A stretch of 64,000 nucleotides of DNA from the NCBI GenBank assembly GCA_013399305.1, contig VXAI01000028.1, positions 4,208,175 to 4,272,174 on the forward strand. The letters run 5' to 3'. Below, piece by piece: positions 47,803 through 60,712 of this stretch (its first letter is position 1; each line of letters opens with the position of its first letter). The notes under the pieces are model-generated. The model saw nothing but the letters and a program-made list of their open reading frames with translations. It was not told the DNA's origin and did not search any database. A program made the position numbers and the translations under genes. The DNA is from Rostratula benghalensis (lineage: Eukaryota > Chordata > Aves > Charadriiformes > Rostratulidae).

Positions 47803-50800
47803 GGGCTTGACTGTTTTGCTGGTTACGGACTCTGCCAAAGCTCCTTTTAACTTCACTGGGACCCAGATTTCATCCACCTGGTTTTGAATTTCTATAAAGG
47901 CTATTGGTCATGTATGTATCTGAGAGCAAAATGTATTATTAGCACCTAGGATTGAGAGAATTGTGGCATGAGAACTATAAGCTATTAATGCACAGAAAAA
48001 TGGTATTACAATTTCAGTAGAGAAGGGATTTGAGTAAGCAATAACAATCTTTTGCCATGTTTATCTTAGCTATGCCATAGATTGAAGAACTGAATACAGT
48101 TTTTTTCATGGCTAACTTGTTGGCCTGAGTAACAATTGAGCCTTTGAAGCAACACAAATGATTCTGACCTTTTGCTTAGATTTGGGGTCACAGTAGAAAG
48201 GAAGTTGTATAAGCCACCTACGCACTATTTCCGCCTGGAATTGAAGAGAGAATTTTACTGGATTACAGGCATTTCAAACCCATGAACTGACTTTGCAATT
48301 CATTGCATGAAGCTCAAGACAGGAATTGCTTTGTGTGTCATTCTCACATCAAGACTGGTACCCATAAATCAGGGTGAATGTCTTTCTGAATGACTTTCCA
48401 CAAGATCTGGGCTTGAGGCAGTGACCACTAAGTGAAGTGCTTTGGCTTATGTTATTCTAAAGGTCAGGTCTGAAGATCATGATGCTTCCTCAAGGGGCTG
48501 TGTATTTTTACATTGTCTATTATTCTGTGTAATGAAAGTGTGCAAAAAGCAGCAGATTTTAAATTGCTGGTATTTATTTTTGTTGTGCCTTCCCAAAGTT
48601 TGGTACATTTTCTGAAGGAGACAGAAGGGACAAACCCTTCAGCTTCGAAAAGCACAATGCTTTGACCATTTCTTCTTTATGTTGGCAGGGATCCTATGTT
48701 AGAGTGAGTCCCCTGAAAGACGACTAAGTAGCCCACCACAGACAACTATGATGAATAACATACCCTGTCTTTGCAAAAAGCGTTGCTTACAGTACCCCAT
48801 ACAATCCCAGCATCCCACAACATGCGGTGCATTTGGTTTTTATTTGATTTTTACAATCTTTTATTGCCATTCAGCAAAATTAATCCTTGAGAGCAAGGGA
48901 TACTTTGTCAAGTCAAGACTCCAGCTGCCTGAGTATGAGTCTGCTTTGCTCATTCTGGCAGCAAGCACGAGTAATGTCTTGGATAAACCACTCCTGAGAA
49001 CAGAACAGGGAACTGTACTGGCACGTGCTGGTCCAAGCTCTGTTGCTGGCTTGCCAGCTGATCTTAGAAAAGCTTTTCAAAGTTGCAACCTCATTATCAG
49101 TTGCATCCTTTTCCTTCCTTCTTCTTATCCTGTTTTCCCACACTGTTCCTGTCCCTAAAGCAGACTTCTGTGTATTTGTACCATACTTAACAGAAGAGTC
49201 CTTCTCCATGCTGCAGGATTAGAATAGCTCCAAAGACAATCCTCAAGATGTGCTGCCCAAACCCATAGCCTATGGACCATGCACGTCCCTGTATGCAGGC
49301 CCATGCTGGGTTGGTGAGCGTGTGGCCCCACAGCCTGGAGCTCTTTGCACAAGAGGCTGATGAGAGGAGGGAGGTGTGAGATGGGGCACACACTCTTCGT
49401 AGATGCACCAAAGGGCTACTGCCAAATGGAAAACAACTCTCCTTCAGGGTTTCATGGCTGTCATCTCTGGTGGCAGCCAAGCTGTTACAGCACTTCCGAA
49501 GTTTTTTGCTGCCTTTTCCTAAAATAGAGAAGCAGGTAAATACTTGTGTTTCTTCCAGAACAAGGAGGCCCAACTTTGTCAGACCTCTGTGATGCAGAAC
49601 TCCCTGGAGGTTTATTAGTCTGACATCATCCTGTGGGAAATGTCTCAAGAGGCTCTGAATCACTAAAGCAACCTCTCAGTTTTTAAAAATTAAAACTATA
49701 TACAGTTTCCTCTGAATATAAGTGAATGAATGATTATGAATCCATTTAATTAAATATGTCTGTCTTCCTTTAACAGGCTTTGCTCAGTAAGGTAGTGATA
49801 AATGCATACAATTTCACACTCCTGACAGGCATGTTTAAAAAGAAGGAAGGGAGGGAATTTTAAAAAAAGCAACACAGCTCCCTAAATGGTAATTCAACTT
49901 AATTTTTTAAGAGGACTGTTTTGGTTTCAGAGTGATTCCATGACCTACAGCAATGATCAAAGTGATGCTGTAGTGGTGAGTCTCCTGTAGCTAGGGAAAT
50001 CCTGCGTATACTGTGGCAGGCTCTGTAATGTTTAAACAATCTAACAACCAGGTGCTTCGTTTTCCTCAGTATCAGTGCTGCTGCACTGACCGGATGCTCA
50101 GGTCCTTTAGCACAGTAGCCCACAACTTAATCGGGACTATGAGAGGTACAGAGAAGGAGTGAGAGAACAGAAAAATAAGGTTTTTAGGGTTTTGGAAGAT
50201 TGCCTAGATGTACCTTTTTGGGCCATCAGTTAAATTTTTGGAGCTGTCCTGGGTGACGCCATATTGTTTAGGTCTAATGGCCTTGGGTTAATACTCAATA
50301 GGAATGATGTCTTGCAATCAGAAAAGCTATTCTGTTTCATGCTAGAAGGTAGAGCTGGCTCTGCACGCTTTGTGCTTGTTAGATGAAAGCAATGAGCTGC
50401 AGGACAATCTGTGGCATCATTATCTTGGTACAGATTGGAAGCAATCCCCACAGTCGTGTTTATGTAACGTACTCAGTAAACTTTGCAATCTTTTCTCAGG
50501 GGAGCATTTTAAGACACAAAGACTGGAGAATTTTAGAGAAGCTGGTGTGTTTCTCAGAGTACATGAAAACTAGTTCAATACTGGCATAGAATTGCTCCAT
50601 GCTTAGACCATTTATTAAAGTCTAGACGCAACATAAAAGCATGTAAATTGGTTCCAGTTGTCTCTAGTAAAAACTTCAGCTTGAGCTGGGAATTGATTGG
50701 TGAATCTCTTAGCGTAATTAAAATTGACTGTTAAAGTTTCTCCCACTTAATTGGTAACACTTTCTTTGTAAGTCAGTGAGTTAAGATTCTTGCTGGATCA

Positions 50801-52910
50801 TATAAAGGAGTTCCTGTATATATGATCAGAACTCAAATGTAGTTTTATGGAGAGGTTTACAGTTATGTTCCACCCTGGTGGTCTTTCATCCTGTATCTTT
50901 CCTATTTAAGATTTATGCTGTCATTCACCACAGCCTAATTGTGTTTTGATAAAAATGAAATGGTTGCTGACGCATTTCAGACTGAAAGCTGGTGATATTT
51001 TGAAGCTTTCAGTAAGCTGATCTGAAATACTCTGCTGCTCAAAGCCCCTGTCTCCCTGCAAGTCTTCATTTCTAATTCCAGCATTTGTTAGTTGGTTTTC
51101 TATGGATTTTGATTCTGATAGGCATTTAAAACTACTACTCTGACTGCCCTGTCAGCAGCGTGTTGTTCAGTGTGCCTAGTGCTGTCCCATGCAAACATTT
51201 TCAGTCTTTCTTCAGGAGGAGAAATGTGTGCAGTGCTTTAGTCTTCTGCTTTAGATTCTTTAAAATTACATAGGTTTACAGTTAATGCAAGTTTCTATAC
51301 TTTATGTTAAAGCCAGTTCAAAAAAGCACATCTTATCCTTTGAGTACCAGACAGCTAGGGTTGTAGTGGCTTTTAGCTTCTTAAGGATATCCTTCCCCAG
51401 TCTTCGTACAGACCCAGTTCTGGAGGTTGGTGCTATTCAGGATGGTACTACCGGACATACTTAGCTCTCTTTAAACATAAGCTGTCTGTCTTGTCCTGAC
51501 TAGCCATGGACTTAATCACAGCATTAACTGCTCTCCTGCATCAGGCACCACGGAGACATTTAATTCAGTGACAGTATTTTTAGTGCATCACAGCCATTGC
51601 TTATCATTAGTAAAATGCACATGTGTCAGGGGATCATCTTAGATCTGTTGTTAGGTGCACTACAGAAGTATTGTCACCAATTAGACTTTAGATGGGGAGC
51701 TTTCATAACAGCGATTAATGTCGTATAGATAGGGCAGGAGACACTCAGGTTACGTGGCTGGAGGGTGAGGCACTTACACAGAAATTGTTTTTGATGACAC
51801 CTTTCAGTACTCACCAACATTTAGTGATGGATGCAGAATCCGTCACGGTGTGAAGGAAAGAGTGTATCAAACCTTGTTTTTCACCATCACAACCATGAAA
51901 ACTGAGGTCAGTTAAACTTCCACACGCCTCACCATCCCGTCTAGTGCCTGCACATAAGTAGGTACATGAATATGTATCTTAAACACTTCCAATGCCACCA
52001 CGATGGGTTCAGCAGTGTTTGGTGAACAGCAGCTCAAACTCAGAGCTCCATGCAGCTGTTGGAAAGGAAGCACAGTGTCACCTGGACTGGTGCCAGGGTG
52101 TCACGAGGTCACGTCCTGAAAGTTTGAGAGGTGTTCAAGAATAACATGTGGGTCTGATCCCAAGCCATTGAAATCACTAGGGATATTTTGTTAGTGTGGG
52201 CAGTGTGGGTCAGTCAGGCTAGGTGAGTCAGTGTCCTTCATTTCAGTTGATTCTATCAAATGCATTTCAGAGTGATGTAAGGTGTAGTTTAGAGTTAAAT
52301 GAGTGCTTAGATACTCCAGCAAGTTGTTCTGCCACCTGAACTGAGGACCTCTAGTAACACAATCCCAGAGCTGCGCAAATTAGATCTGGACTTGAGAAAT
52401 TATTTTTATTATGCTAAGGTTAAGCTGCCTAGAAAGTCCTTGCTAGACCAACTACCTACTGCACTGCTTGTGTTCCATAGCAGTTATGTGCATTATACCA
52501 TACTGTATTCCTTTCAAAGTCACAGAGCCAAATCCTAGCTTCAGCTTTAAGTTACCAAACTGCAAACAAGCGATGACTCTAAAACACGTGTAAGTAATAT
52601 ATTTTGAGGTGTGTGCCATTTATACAGACATAGTTGTCTTCCATTACTTCCATCAACTTTAAAAAGATGAACTTATTTTGTAAGTTACAATATCACCTTT
52701 ATACCGCTCAGTTAAAGGAGTGGTAAGAAAGGGAACCCCAGGTATTACCATGAACAGAATCTGGGCCTGTTATTTTGATAGTCTTAAAAAATGTATTGAG
52801 AGGGATTTCTGAATGAGATTTGTTTCTTCTCTTGCTTGTGCCATTGCAGGGTCAGTCCCAGTGGTCTCATGGCTCTCCTTTTCTGTATGTATATTTATAC
52901 ATATTCATAT
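47803..52910. other. Unassigned non-coding DNA
   Basis: Nothing is firmly supported. The longest frame, 158 codons at 49,187-49,663 (-), has no recognised domain. A 9-bp-arm inverted repeat 'gatcatata'/'tatatgatc' with a 14-base loop lies at 50,796-50,827. The block at 52,146-52,184 ('ggtctgatcccaagccattg') resembles part of the ancient hairpin repeats. Confidence 0.45.
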
Positions 52911-52968
52911 ATAGAATCATATGAGTTGGGTTGGAAGGGGCCTTTAAAGGCCATCTAGTCCAACCCAT
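52911..52968 (-). mobile_element. CR1 3' end fragment (short)
   Basis: The + strand has 'tagaatcatatgagttgggt', 'tggaaggggcctttaaaggc' and 'catctagtccaaccc', the reverse complement of the conserved last 55-60 bases of CR1. It is less diverged than the copy at 18,951. Extreme 5' truncation leaves only the terminal hairpin-like region. Confidence 0.85.
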
Positions 52969-54919
52969 ACACACCCATACACACTCAAAGACGGGCTTTC
53001 ACACTTACATATTTACAGCATTGAGCCATTCAAATGTACTCAGAATGAAGAATTATTTCAGCTCTGCAGAGTGAGGAACACAACAGTTGTGTGACAATAT
53101 ATAGGCCCTGCCATCCTTGACAATGACCCCTTAGTTACTCAGTGTATGAGTGAAATCTTTTGGCCTTTAAAATTTATTCTTGGTTTATGAAAAGATGAGT
53201 TCCCTGTGATTTGGCCATTTTCTCTGCTTTGACAGAGGGTCAGAGGGAGAAAGTAGAGATGAGCATGCCCAAAGAGATTGCCTTAAGCATATTTGATTTT
53301 CTTTTCATGTATGCAACAGGATCCGATTCCTTTTAAGCAGTAAGGTCATTTAAGTGTGCCATGTCAGAGGCTTGCCATTTTCCCCTCATTGAGTTTCTTA
53401 AATCTTATTGTCAGCCATGTTCCCTTTGACCAGCAGAGCAGCTGCTTGGTGTCTGCTTGTGTGGTTATAATCCCATTAAAAAGCCCTCCATTATGTTGCT
53501 AATATTTTTATAAAGAAACTAGTCACCTGGGATTAACAGTTGATTCTTCTCTGGACATACTGTACTGAAACAGAACCATTCCCGATCCCCTGGCTTGTTA
53601 GATACAACCAGTTGCATTTGTCATGGTGCCAAATTGGCAGAAATAGATTAGCAATTAATGCAGAACATGCTTTCCTGTGTTTTTGAAGTACTTGCAATCA
53701 TCACTGACAATCATATTCTCATCAGCTCTTTCCTGATAGTGCTGATATGGAGATATGCTGAGGCTTTGGGAGTTTACGGTTTTTCACAGGAAATATGAAA
53801 GGCAATGAAAGAGCATCCTGACAGAGGAGGTGAAGAATCTGTCAAAAAAAAGAAAAAAAAGAAAAAAAAAAGAGAGCCCTTAAAAGCCATTTCAAAATGC
53901 AATAGCCTGTAGGTTTTTCTCAGGTGTTTCCAAGCATACAAATTTAGGGAAGACAAAGTAACTGTTGGGGGCGAGGGGTGATTTGCAAAATCATTGGATA
54001 CATCTGTGCTGTGATTTATAGATGTGACTGCAACCACAGGGACAACTCAGAGGTCACTTTAGACTGGTCAGAGTGGGTACTGGTCACAACAAAGCAGAAT
54101 CCATGCAGATTCACCCAAAGTTGCAAAGCCCTCCTGGGATGGCTGATTAAGTGCTGAGGGATTTATGCTGTGGTGAGTTTATGCTGCTACTGCCTTTACG
54201 TGGCTGTCAGTACTTTATTGGGCTACTCCTCAAACAGTTGCAGCAATTCTGCCAGATTGCATTGGCTTTCTCTGTGCCACCTGAGTTTACAGGCAGGGTC
54301 TTTTTCACTTTTAACATCATCTGAGGGCTCACCAGCAGTCTGCCTCTATGTGAGAGGAATCTTCCACCTGCTGCAAAGAACATTTTTCTGGAACCTTAGC
54401 GGAGCCAAATTATCACCCCCAAACTTTCTCTTTTTTCAGTATGGCCAGCTTCAGAGCAAGAGGCTTGTTACAGCTCCAGCCATCTGGAGAAACTTTCCCG
54501 TATCTCTTCATTGGCACTCCATCTCAGTTGAAATCATATCTTTCTTTCCTTGCCTCCTTTTCCTAGGTTCATTCTGCTCCTGCTCTTAGCTTCCCTCTGT
54601 ATTTATAATGACTGTGTTGTAAAAAATTTTCAAATCCAGAATTGGGCGATTTGATTTCATTTTGAGTGAAGTTGCAGGATGAGCTCAACTTGCATTGAAT
54701 TGTGTTCTGAAACAGGAGTCAGAATGACCTGCAGAAGGCAGTGGGCTAGCTGTTAATAGGTTTGGCTGTAACAACCCCCTTTGAGATGGTTCTTAACCCT
54801 GGGTAGGTGAGAGAGTTGCTGTGTGTTTCACTCCTCTGTGTACAAGAGAGGTAATACTGTAGTATTACCTACACTAAATATGTAGTTTTTCTCCCTGTTG
54901 ACACATATACTGTGATATA
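52969..54919. other. Unassigned non-coding DNA
   Basis: An A-rich tract with interspersed G lies at 53,843-53,876. A 139-codon (+) frame at 54,170-54,589 has no motif. A 22-base palindrome is listed separately. Confidence 0.5.
54849..54870. repeat. Near-perfect 22-base palindrome
   Basis: Arms 'aggtaatact' and 'agtattacct' are fully complementary around a 2-base centre. It is too short to assign a function and could be chance, though it sits just upstream of an ancient SINE-like fragment. Confidence 0.8.
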
Positions 54920-54985
54920 TCTGTTTTACTAGCACCTAGCACAATGGCATGGGCTCCTGACCTAACTAATACTGGGTTGTGGCTG
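54920..54985 (-). mobile_element. Amniote SINE-like fragment
   Basis: The + strand shows 'tactagcacctagcacaatg' followed by 'gcatgggctcctgacctaac'. This parallels the reverse complement of the repeat pattern proposed at 26,946 (cctagcacaatggggtcctg, then gactggggctcctagg). The strand is relative to that copy. The match is short and diverged. Confidence 0.45.
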
Positions 54986-56660
54986 TCTGCTCCTCTGAAG
55001 GCAGGAGGGACCTGGGAATAGCTAGCCAGGCTCTGGGAAACAGGGCAATCCAGCCTAAGGAATGATCAGCCTGAGGTGGGATACCTCAAGGTGGCCGAGG
55101 GCTGAATACTGCACTCGCTGAAGCAACTCCACTGTAAGAGTGCATCTGACTATGTAGACCTGTCACATGGAAGTCCATTTCTCTTGAATCTCTGGTTTTG
55201 ATTCCTGCTAACAACGCTTTTCTCTCTGTGTGTTCCTATGTTTTACTTACAACTGGGCTACGTCGTTCTGAAATACAGTGACTGAACCAGCTAGTCTACA
55301 GGAGCAGAATATTACTTAAATACTTCTATTGTATTTTAAGCCCTGTTGTGATGTGGAAATTTGTGATAGAAAAGTAAAATTTTGGAGGAGTAAACTCAAA
55401 GCATTGCCTATAGCTGGAACAAAGAATTGTGGGAGTACAATGCATTCAGAAGAAGAACAAAACATACTGCAAAAAGTAGTCATTCCAAAGTGCAGTCTAG
55501 CTGCTTTCAACTAAAATGTCTAATGTGTGGCTTGCCAGTGGCTTCAGTCTCTCTTTTCATTTCCTCTTAGGGGAAATGGTTCCTTGGAACTGCTCTGGTC
55601 TCCTTGCACTGCTATGTTGGCAGCAAAACCCGCAGAGCCAGCTTCAGGAGCTTCCTGCCAAAGGTGTTAGGAAAGAGCTGTTCATGTCAGTGAGCTGGGG
55701 TAACTCCCAGGTCCCCGAGTACAACACAGCACATAGGACTTCAGTTATCTCTAGCTGTCAGAAAGTCCCCAGGAGATCCTAAGCCAGAGACACACAATTC
55801 TGAGTAGATTCGAGGCAGTTATTAATTGTACTGGGATGTCAAACCACTCTTGCTTGCCACCAGGGCCTGAAGTCACAAAACCCCATCTTTTACCCAAGCC
55901 AGACACTCTTCAGTCATGGGCTGAGTGCAGCTTGGTGGAAGCAGGGTGATCCAGCCCAAAGGTCTGTTCGAATGTTTCCATTTCATGTGGCTTGGTATTG
56001 TAACATTCTCCCCTGGTTCTAACAAGTTGTGTAAAATGGTGAAGCCAAAGCAGCATTCTTCCTTTAAAGTTTCAAAATTAAGAAAAATGATTGTGGGGTT
56101 GGAAACTTGGGAGAGATGTGCTGTGGTTATCTACTGGTCCAAGAATAAAATTCCTATGGCTTTGTACAAAAGCACAGAGTAGTTGTCAGTTAAAAAATGA
56201 AATAAAAAAACCCCATTCAAGTCAGGACACCTTTTTAGTGGCAGCTGGACAATGTTTAGAGAATCTAAGAGGCCACACATTTCCTTCTCTTATGCCTTTT
56301 TGTGATTCCAGTAAGTGCAAGAAGTGCAGAATTTTTGCTGGGGGAACTGGACAGATGAGAGGAGGAGCACACATTAAACACACATAGCCCACAGTTGGAC
56401 TTTGAAAGGAAATATACCTTTAACATGGGAAGAGTTGGCATGCAGCTCTCCAGACTAGAGCATCAACCACATGGGGCCTTTTGGGCCAGGGAAAATAAAA
56501 TTATTACCTTTACAGCCAGAATATGTTGCAGCATCCTGAGGGCTCTCTACCAGCCTCAAAGGCCCAGAATTGGACCTTAGTGGTGGATCTGGCAGGACAT
56601 ATTGTAGAAATGGTTCTGTTTTGACCAGAAAAGATTCAGTGGCTTCTAGTTGCTTTACCG
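54986..56660. other. Unassigned non-coding DNA
   Basis: No supported feature. Several open frames under 100 codons appear on + between 55.3 and 56.6 kb without motifs or linked splice sites. Confidence 0.5.
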
Positions 56661-56706
56661 AGAAGGAAGGGTAAAGGAAGGAAGGAAGGACCCAGAAGGA
56701 AGGACT
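56661..56706 (+). repeat. (GGAA)n-like simple repeat
   Basis: Irregular GGAA/GAAGG units including 'ggaaggaaggaagga', interrupted by 'ccca'. Low-complexity microsatellite. Confidence 0.85.
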
Positions 56707-56956
56707 CTTGTCTTTGTGGAATAAAGGAGGTTACACATTAGCTACACATCAACAGGGCAATCCATTTATACAGGGAGAATCCAGGCTCTCTATGGGATTG
56801 ATAAATGACTCTGAGAACAAGTAAAAATAGTTGGAAAAGCTTTTAAGTTTTGTTTAAATTTAACCATCAAAAGTCAAAACATTAGTGGGTGTTTAGAGAA
56901 GTGCCTGAAACTTGGAAACCCTGAGAAGAACCAGAAAGGGAATCAAAGAGCCTAGC

Positions 56957-57055
56957 AAAAAAAAAAAAAAACAACCCAAAACCAACCCAAAACAACTAAA
57001 ACCAAGCAAAACCCAACAAAAAAAACCAAACCAAAAAAACCCCCAAAAACCAAAA
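56957..57055 (+). repeat. A-rich tract with CC/CCC interruptions
   Basis: Contains only A and C apart from a few bases: a 15-A run followed by irregular 'aacccaaaacc' units. On the minus strand it reads as T-rich with G-runs ('ggttttgggttggtttt'). It has the look of an expanded, decayed poly-A or simple-repeat tract. Confidence 0.8.
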
Positions 57056-60000
57056 GGAGAGAGATTAAGATTAAACAAACCCATCTGAATAAAGCTAATA
57101 GCTGAGATCCTGCTCTGTTGGGATCAGCTGGACAAGTATTAGGACCTCAAGATGTTACTGGGAGGGAGCCGGAGCCAAAAGAGAGAAAATCTGTATGTTT
57201 TGGGTAGGCTGGAGAAATCTAAGCCAGGCCAGACTGGGTGATATCAGCAGAGCCTGCTGTGTAGGAAGTGGTGGTGGTGGGGTCTTGCATGGAGAGGAAA
57301 GGAGAAACTATAAAGGCCCCAACCAGCTACGTATGGTAAAGCTGAATAATGGAGTGGCCAAAGGGAGTTCCTGGCAAAGTGTGGAGTATTTATAGGAATG
57401 CAAGTAAGATTTTTAATATTAATATTTATTGCAGTGCTGTAAGTTATCAGTACTAAGAAATCTTCAGTTATATCATGACAAGCTTTTTTTGTTCCAGTGG
57501 CCATAACTAAGCCTGCTGTGTGGCTCCCCTGCCTCCCCTGGTTCTCAAGACACGTGGTGGTGGCTGATTAACTTGTTCAGTCCCAGCTGCTCGGCTTCAG
57601 TCTTGCTGATCTACGGTCATTTGGGCGAGGAACAGATTTTGGCTGCTAGAGGGCCGCTTGCTGAGCCAGAGTTTCTCCTTTCTCCATAGCTCCTGCTAAG
57701 AGATTCTCAGCGGTGCCAAAGAAAACAGTGATAATGTTAAGAAACAAAGACTTGGCTCTTAGGATATTTATTGCACTCATTTTCTTTTTGTATAAAATTA
57801 TAAAAAATGAAAGTGAATTTGTTTTGTTTACCCTTTGTTTATAATTATTGGTGCAATGACTTCTGTTATCGCAGCTAGCATTGACCACTGGAACTTCTGG
57901 GCAGGGATTGCTCCTGGCGTTCAGGGTCCTGAGCTAGATTTCCTTGACTCCAAGATCAAATCCTCAGGCCGAGCACTGAGGAATTCCTGCAAAGATTTGC
58001 ATGTGCTTTGTTTTACATGCTGGGCCCAGCTGTTGAGCCTGGTGATGGCAAGGAGCCCTGTTTCTCCCCTGCATGAGATTTTCAGACTGCCAGACCCTGC
58101 ACAAGGGAAGAGCAGATGTGACTGGCTTGTTTCTCCTCTTCCCTTGTGTGGAGCAGGGAGTGAATGGTGCTGCAGCTCCACCCTCCATCGCATGCCAGCA
58201 CAGCCAAGCCAGCGAAGGGAGCGGGAAGTTGTCTACTAAGAAATAAGCATTCATCCAACACACATCATCCCACAAAGGACTTGTCCCTTTCCACTATTTT
58301 CTGCTTGCCTGGCTCGTGGCCTGGTGCAGGTATGCAATGCCTTGTGTGTGGGTTTGGTCCTAGGGAGCCTGTACTACCCACTGTCTGTGGCCCTGTTGAA
58401 TCTGAAAGGGTGCTCATGGTGTGTGATGTTAAAGATGTGTGTTGGTCTTTACAGGGTCAGCCGCTCAGTCTGTTCAGGCGCGTTACACATTGTAGGACTC
58501 CATTGTGTTATATTCTACAAATGCAATTTATCCTGGAAAACTGAAAAGTCAGTGGCGCCAAGAAAACATCAAATAATCTGAAATGTATCTACTCTTATGA
58601 GTACCATTGTAGAATGTGTAGAGGAAAGAACTCCAAAAGTAATTCCTCATTTCTCATCTAAAGGCTTTAATTAACCTGAACAGTTATGCTCTTCGATGGT
58701 GCATACTTCAGGGACCAGCTCAATGGCACCCTTCCTGCTGCTAGGAGAGTATGAGCATGACAGTTCAGTTATTGCTGTGCATTGTTAATATGGTTGATCT
58801 TGGTCCTGCTCCAAGAGAACCACTAAGCAATCATGGAAAATGAAGGGTAACACATTTTTAGAAGGATTCTGGATAATTTTGGCTATAAAACAGGCTGCAT
58901 AATCTTGGCAAAAAGTGGATGAATTCATTATCTGCAAATAGTGGAAAATATTATAAATGGCAGTAAATGAAATAAATGGGTGTTTCCACTGTAATATGCT
59001 ATTCTCTGAGCCACCCAGAAAGAATACAGCTTGGTTTACTGGGTGGGTAGTCCTAGATGAAGTGAAAGATCATGTTCATATGGTCAAATACTTGTTTGGG
59101 AGTGAGATATTTTATGCCTTTGTTGCAGAGGGAAATCTATACATTTTACATATAAGAAGCTATAATTTATGGCCATGTATGGATCTTGGAGTGAAACTAA
59201 AGGTCTATATGTGCCATCTATCTGTTTGCATTCCACAGCTAACCTCATTTTCACTTACTCTACTACACCTTAAGGGTTTGGAGAACCCAGTGACTCGCTC
59301 TAATGGAAAGTCACTGACCCACCTTATGAGAAGAAATTGATCTTGTTGGATTTGTTTATTGACCAGAATGCTTGCTGTGAACACGTGGAATTAAAGTCCT
59401 GATGATTTTTAATAGAAAAAAACGTTGCCAGCTAAGGAACAGGGTTTGTCTGGATGCTCTTCCTTCCCACTTCTTTAACCTTGGGGTATATCCTCCTTTT
59501 TGATACTGCCTTCATCACAAAGTGCCTAAGCCCATGTGCATTTCTGAGTGCGTGAGTATTCCCAAGTGCATTTGCACCCCTAATGTCTCTCATGGCTGAA
59601 AGTGTTTTGCTGTATGAGAAGCTAATGCTTGTCTCATTTAGGCAAAACAGACTTTACCATTTGCAGTAATTGCAAAGAGAGTGGACTTTGAGGGAGGCTG
59701 CAATCATTCCCATGAAAACTCTGAGGAGTCCAGGGAAGGCAATCATGGGTCCTGCATTTTGTAGTTGCCTTCAGGAGGGTCAAGGTTTAAGTATTCATAG
59801 GGTGCCCCTGGGTAAATCCAGTGGGAGCCAGCACCAAGGATGAATTGGATGGCTGTGCCCTAGTTGTGTTATTACCACCCAGACCCTTTACCAAACAGGC
59901 CTGTTGGTTTTGTCCTTTTTGCCTTGCAGTTGGGTGCAAAGGTAAGGTGTCTGGTTTTGTTGATTGGAGGTTTGGTTTTTTTATAGTATTTGTTGGTTGT

Positions 60001-60286
60001 TATTTTCACTTCTTAATCCATCAGATGGTTCCTCTCCTAGATGATACCTCTGCTACAGTGTTTCTTTCTGTATTGCTTATATAAAATTTACCTCCATCCT
60101 GCCTGTTTTATATACCTGTTAAGAAAAGCATTTCCTGATATAATTTGGTAAGATCATGGACACTACCATGGCAGCTTAGCTGCCCCTTTTCTCAGTAGTA
60201 AATACTACTATGATTTACTGCTTTGCAAAGAAGAAAATGCATACAAAACCAAACTGTCTGTACCTATATTCACATCTGGCTCTTCA
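57056..60286. other. Unassigned non-coding DNA, including a GC-rich patch
   Basis: The section 57,880-58,250 is richer in G+C and opens overlapping frames on both strands (134 codons on +, 103 and 90 on -), none with recognisable motifs. The 127-codon (+) frame at 58,957-59,340 is AT-rich and motif-free. No gene is supported. Confidence 0.45.
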
Positions 60287-60357
60287 TATATGTGCATATA
60301 ATTTTATATATGTATATCTATATATATTACAAGTTTGTGCATATGTATATTTGATTA
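60287..60357. repeat. AT-rich (TA)n-type low-complexity stretch
   Basis: Irregular tata, tatg and gcatat units over about 70 bases, for example 'atatatgtatatctatatat'. Confidence 0.75.
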
Positions 60358-60627
60358 CGTATATCTAATTGATTTTAATTAGCTTAGCTTAAGAAGCTCT
60401 TACCAACTTCAGAGCTATTACTGACTCTACTGGTATTTTTACTTTAAGGATAGTTTAAATGTATGGCCACTGCTCGTATGTATTTATGTACTATGCTATC
60501 CATGGACAGATCTCTGTTCTCATGCCATGTCTGCTTTTGCAGCCATACTTCTGCATATATAAACAGCTGCACTCATAATCCTGCAAGTGCAAATAATTGC
60601 AACTAAAGAGGTGAGCACTTATAGCTG

Positions 60628-60712
60628 CCCTTTTCAAAGGAGTCTAAGGGAGTTAAGTACTTGAATCTCATTGAATTTGGTTACCTAATTCCTGTGGCTT
60701 CTTTGAAAATCT
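60628..60712. repeat. Palindromic MITE-like ancient repeat
   Basis: Arms 'ttttcaaaggagtctaaggg' (from 60,631) and, at the other end, 'gtggcttctttgaaaat' are complementary over roughly 30 bases with mismatches. The centre is 'ctcattgaatttgg'. This is the layout of an amniote hairpin repeat that I recall as ttttcaaaggagcctaaggg ... tcccattgaattcaatggga ... ggctcctttgaaaat. The family name is not certain; a non-autonomous DNA transposon origin is likely. Confidence 0.6.

Noticed and set aside
49187..49663. 158-codon minus-strand open frame
   Set aside because: No recognisable motif and no clear codon bias. An internal acceptor-like 'cttctctattttag' was noted but no matching exon structure follows.
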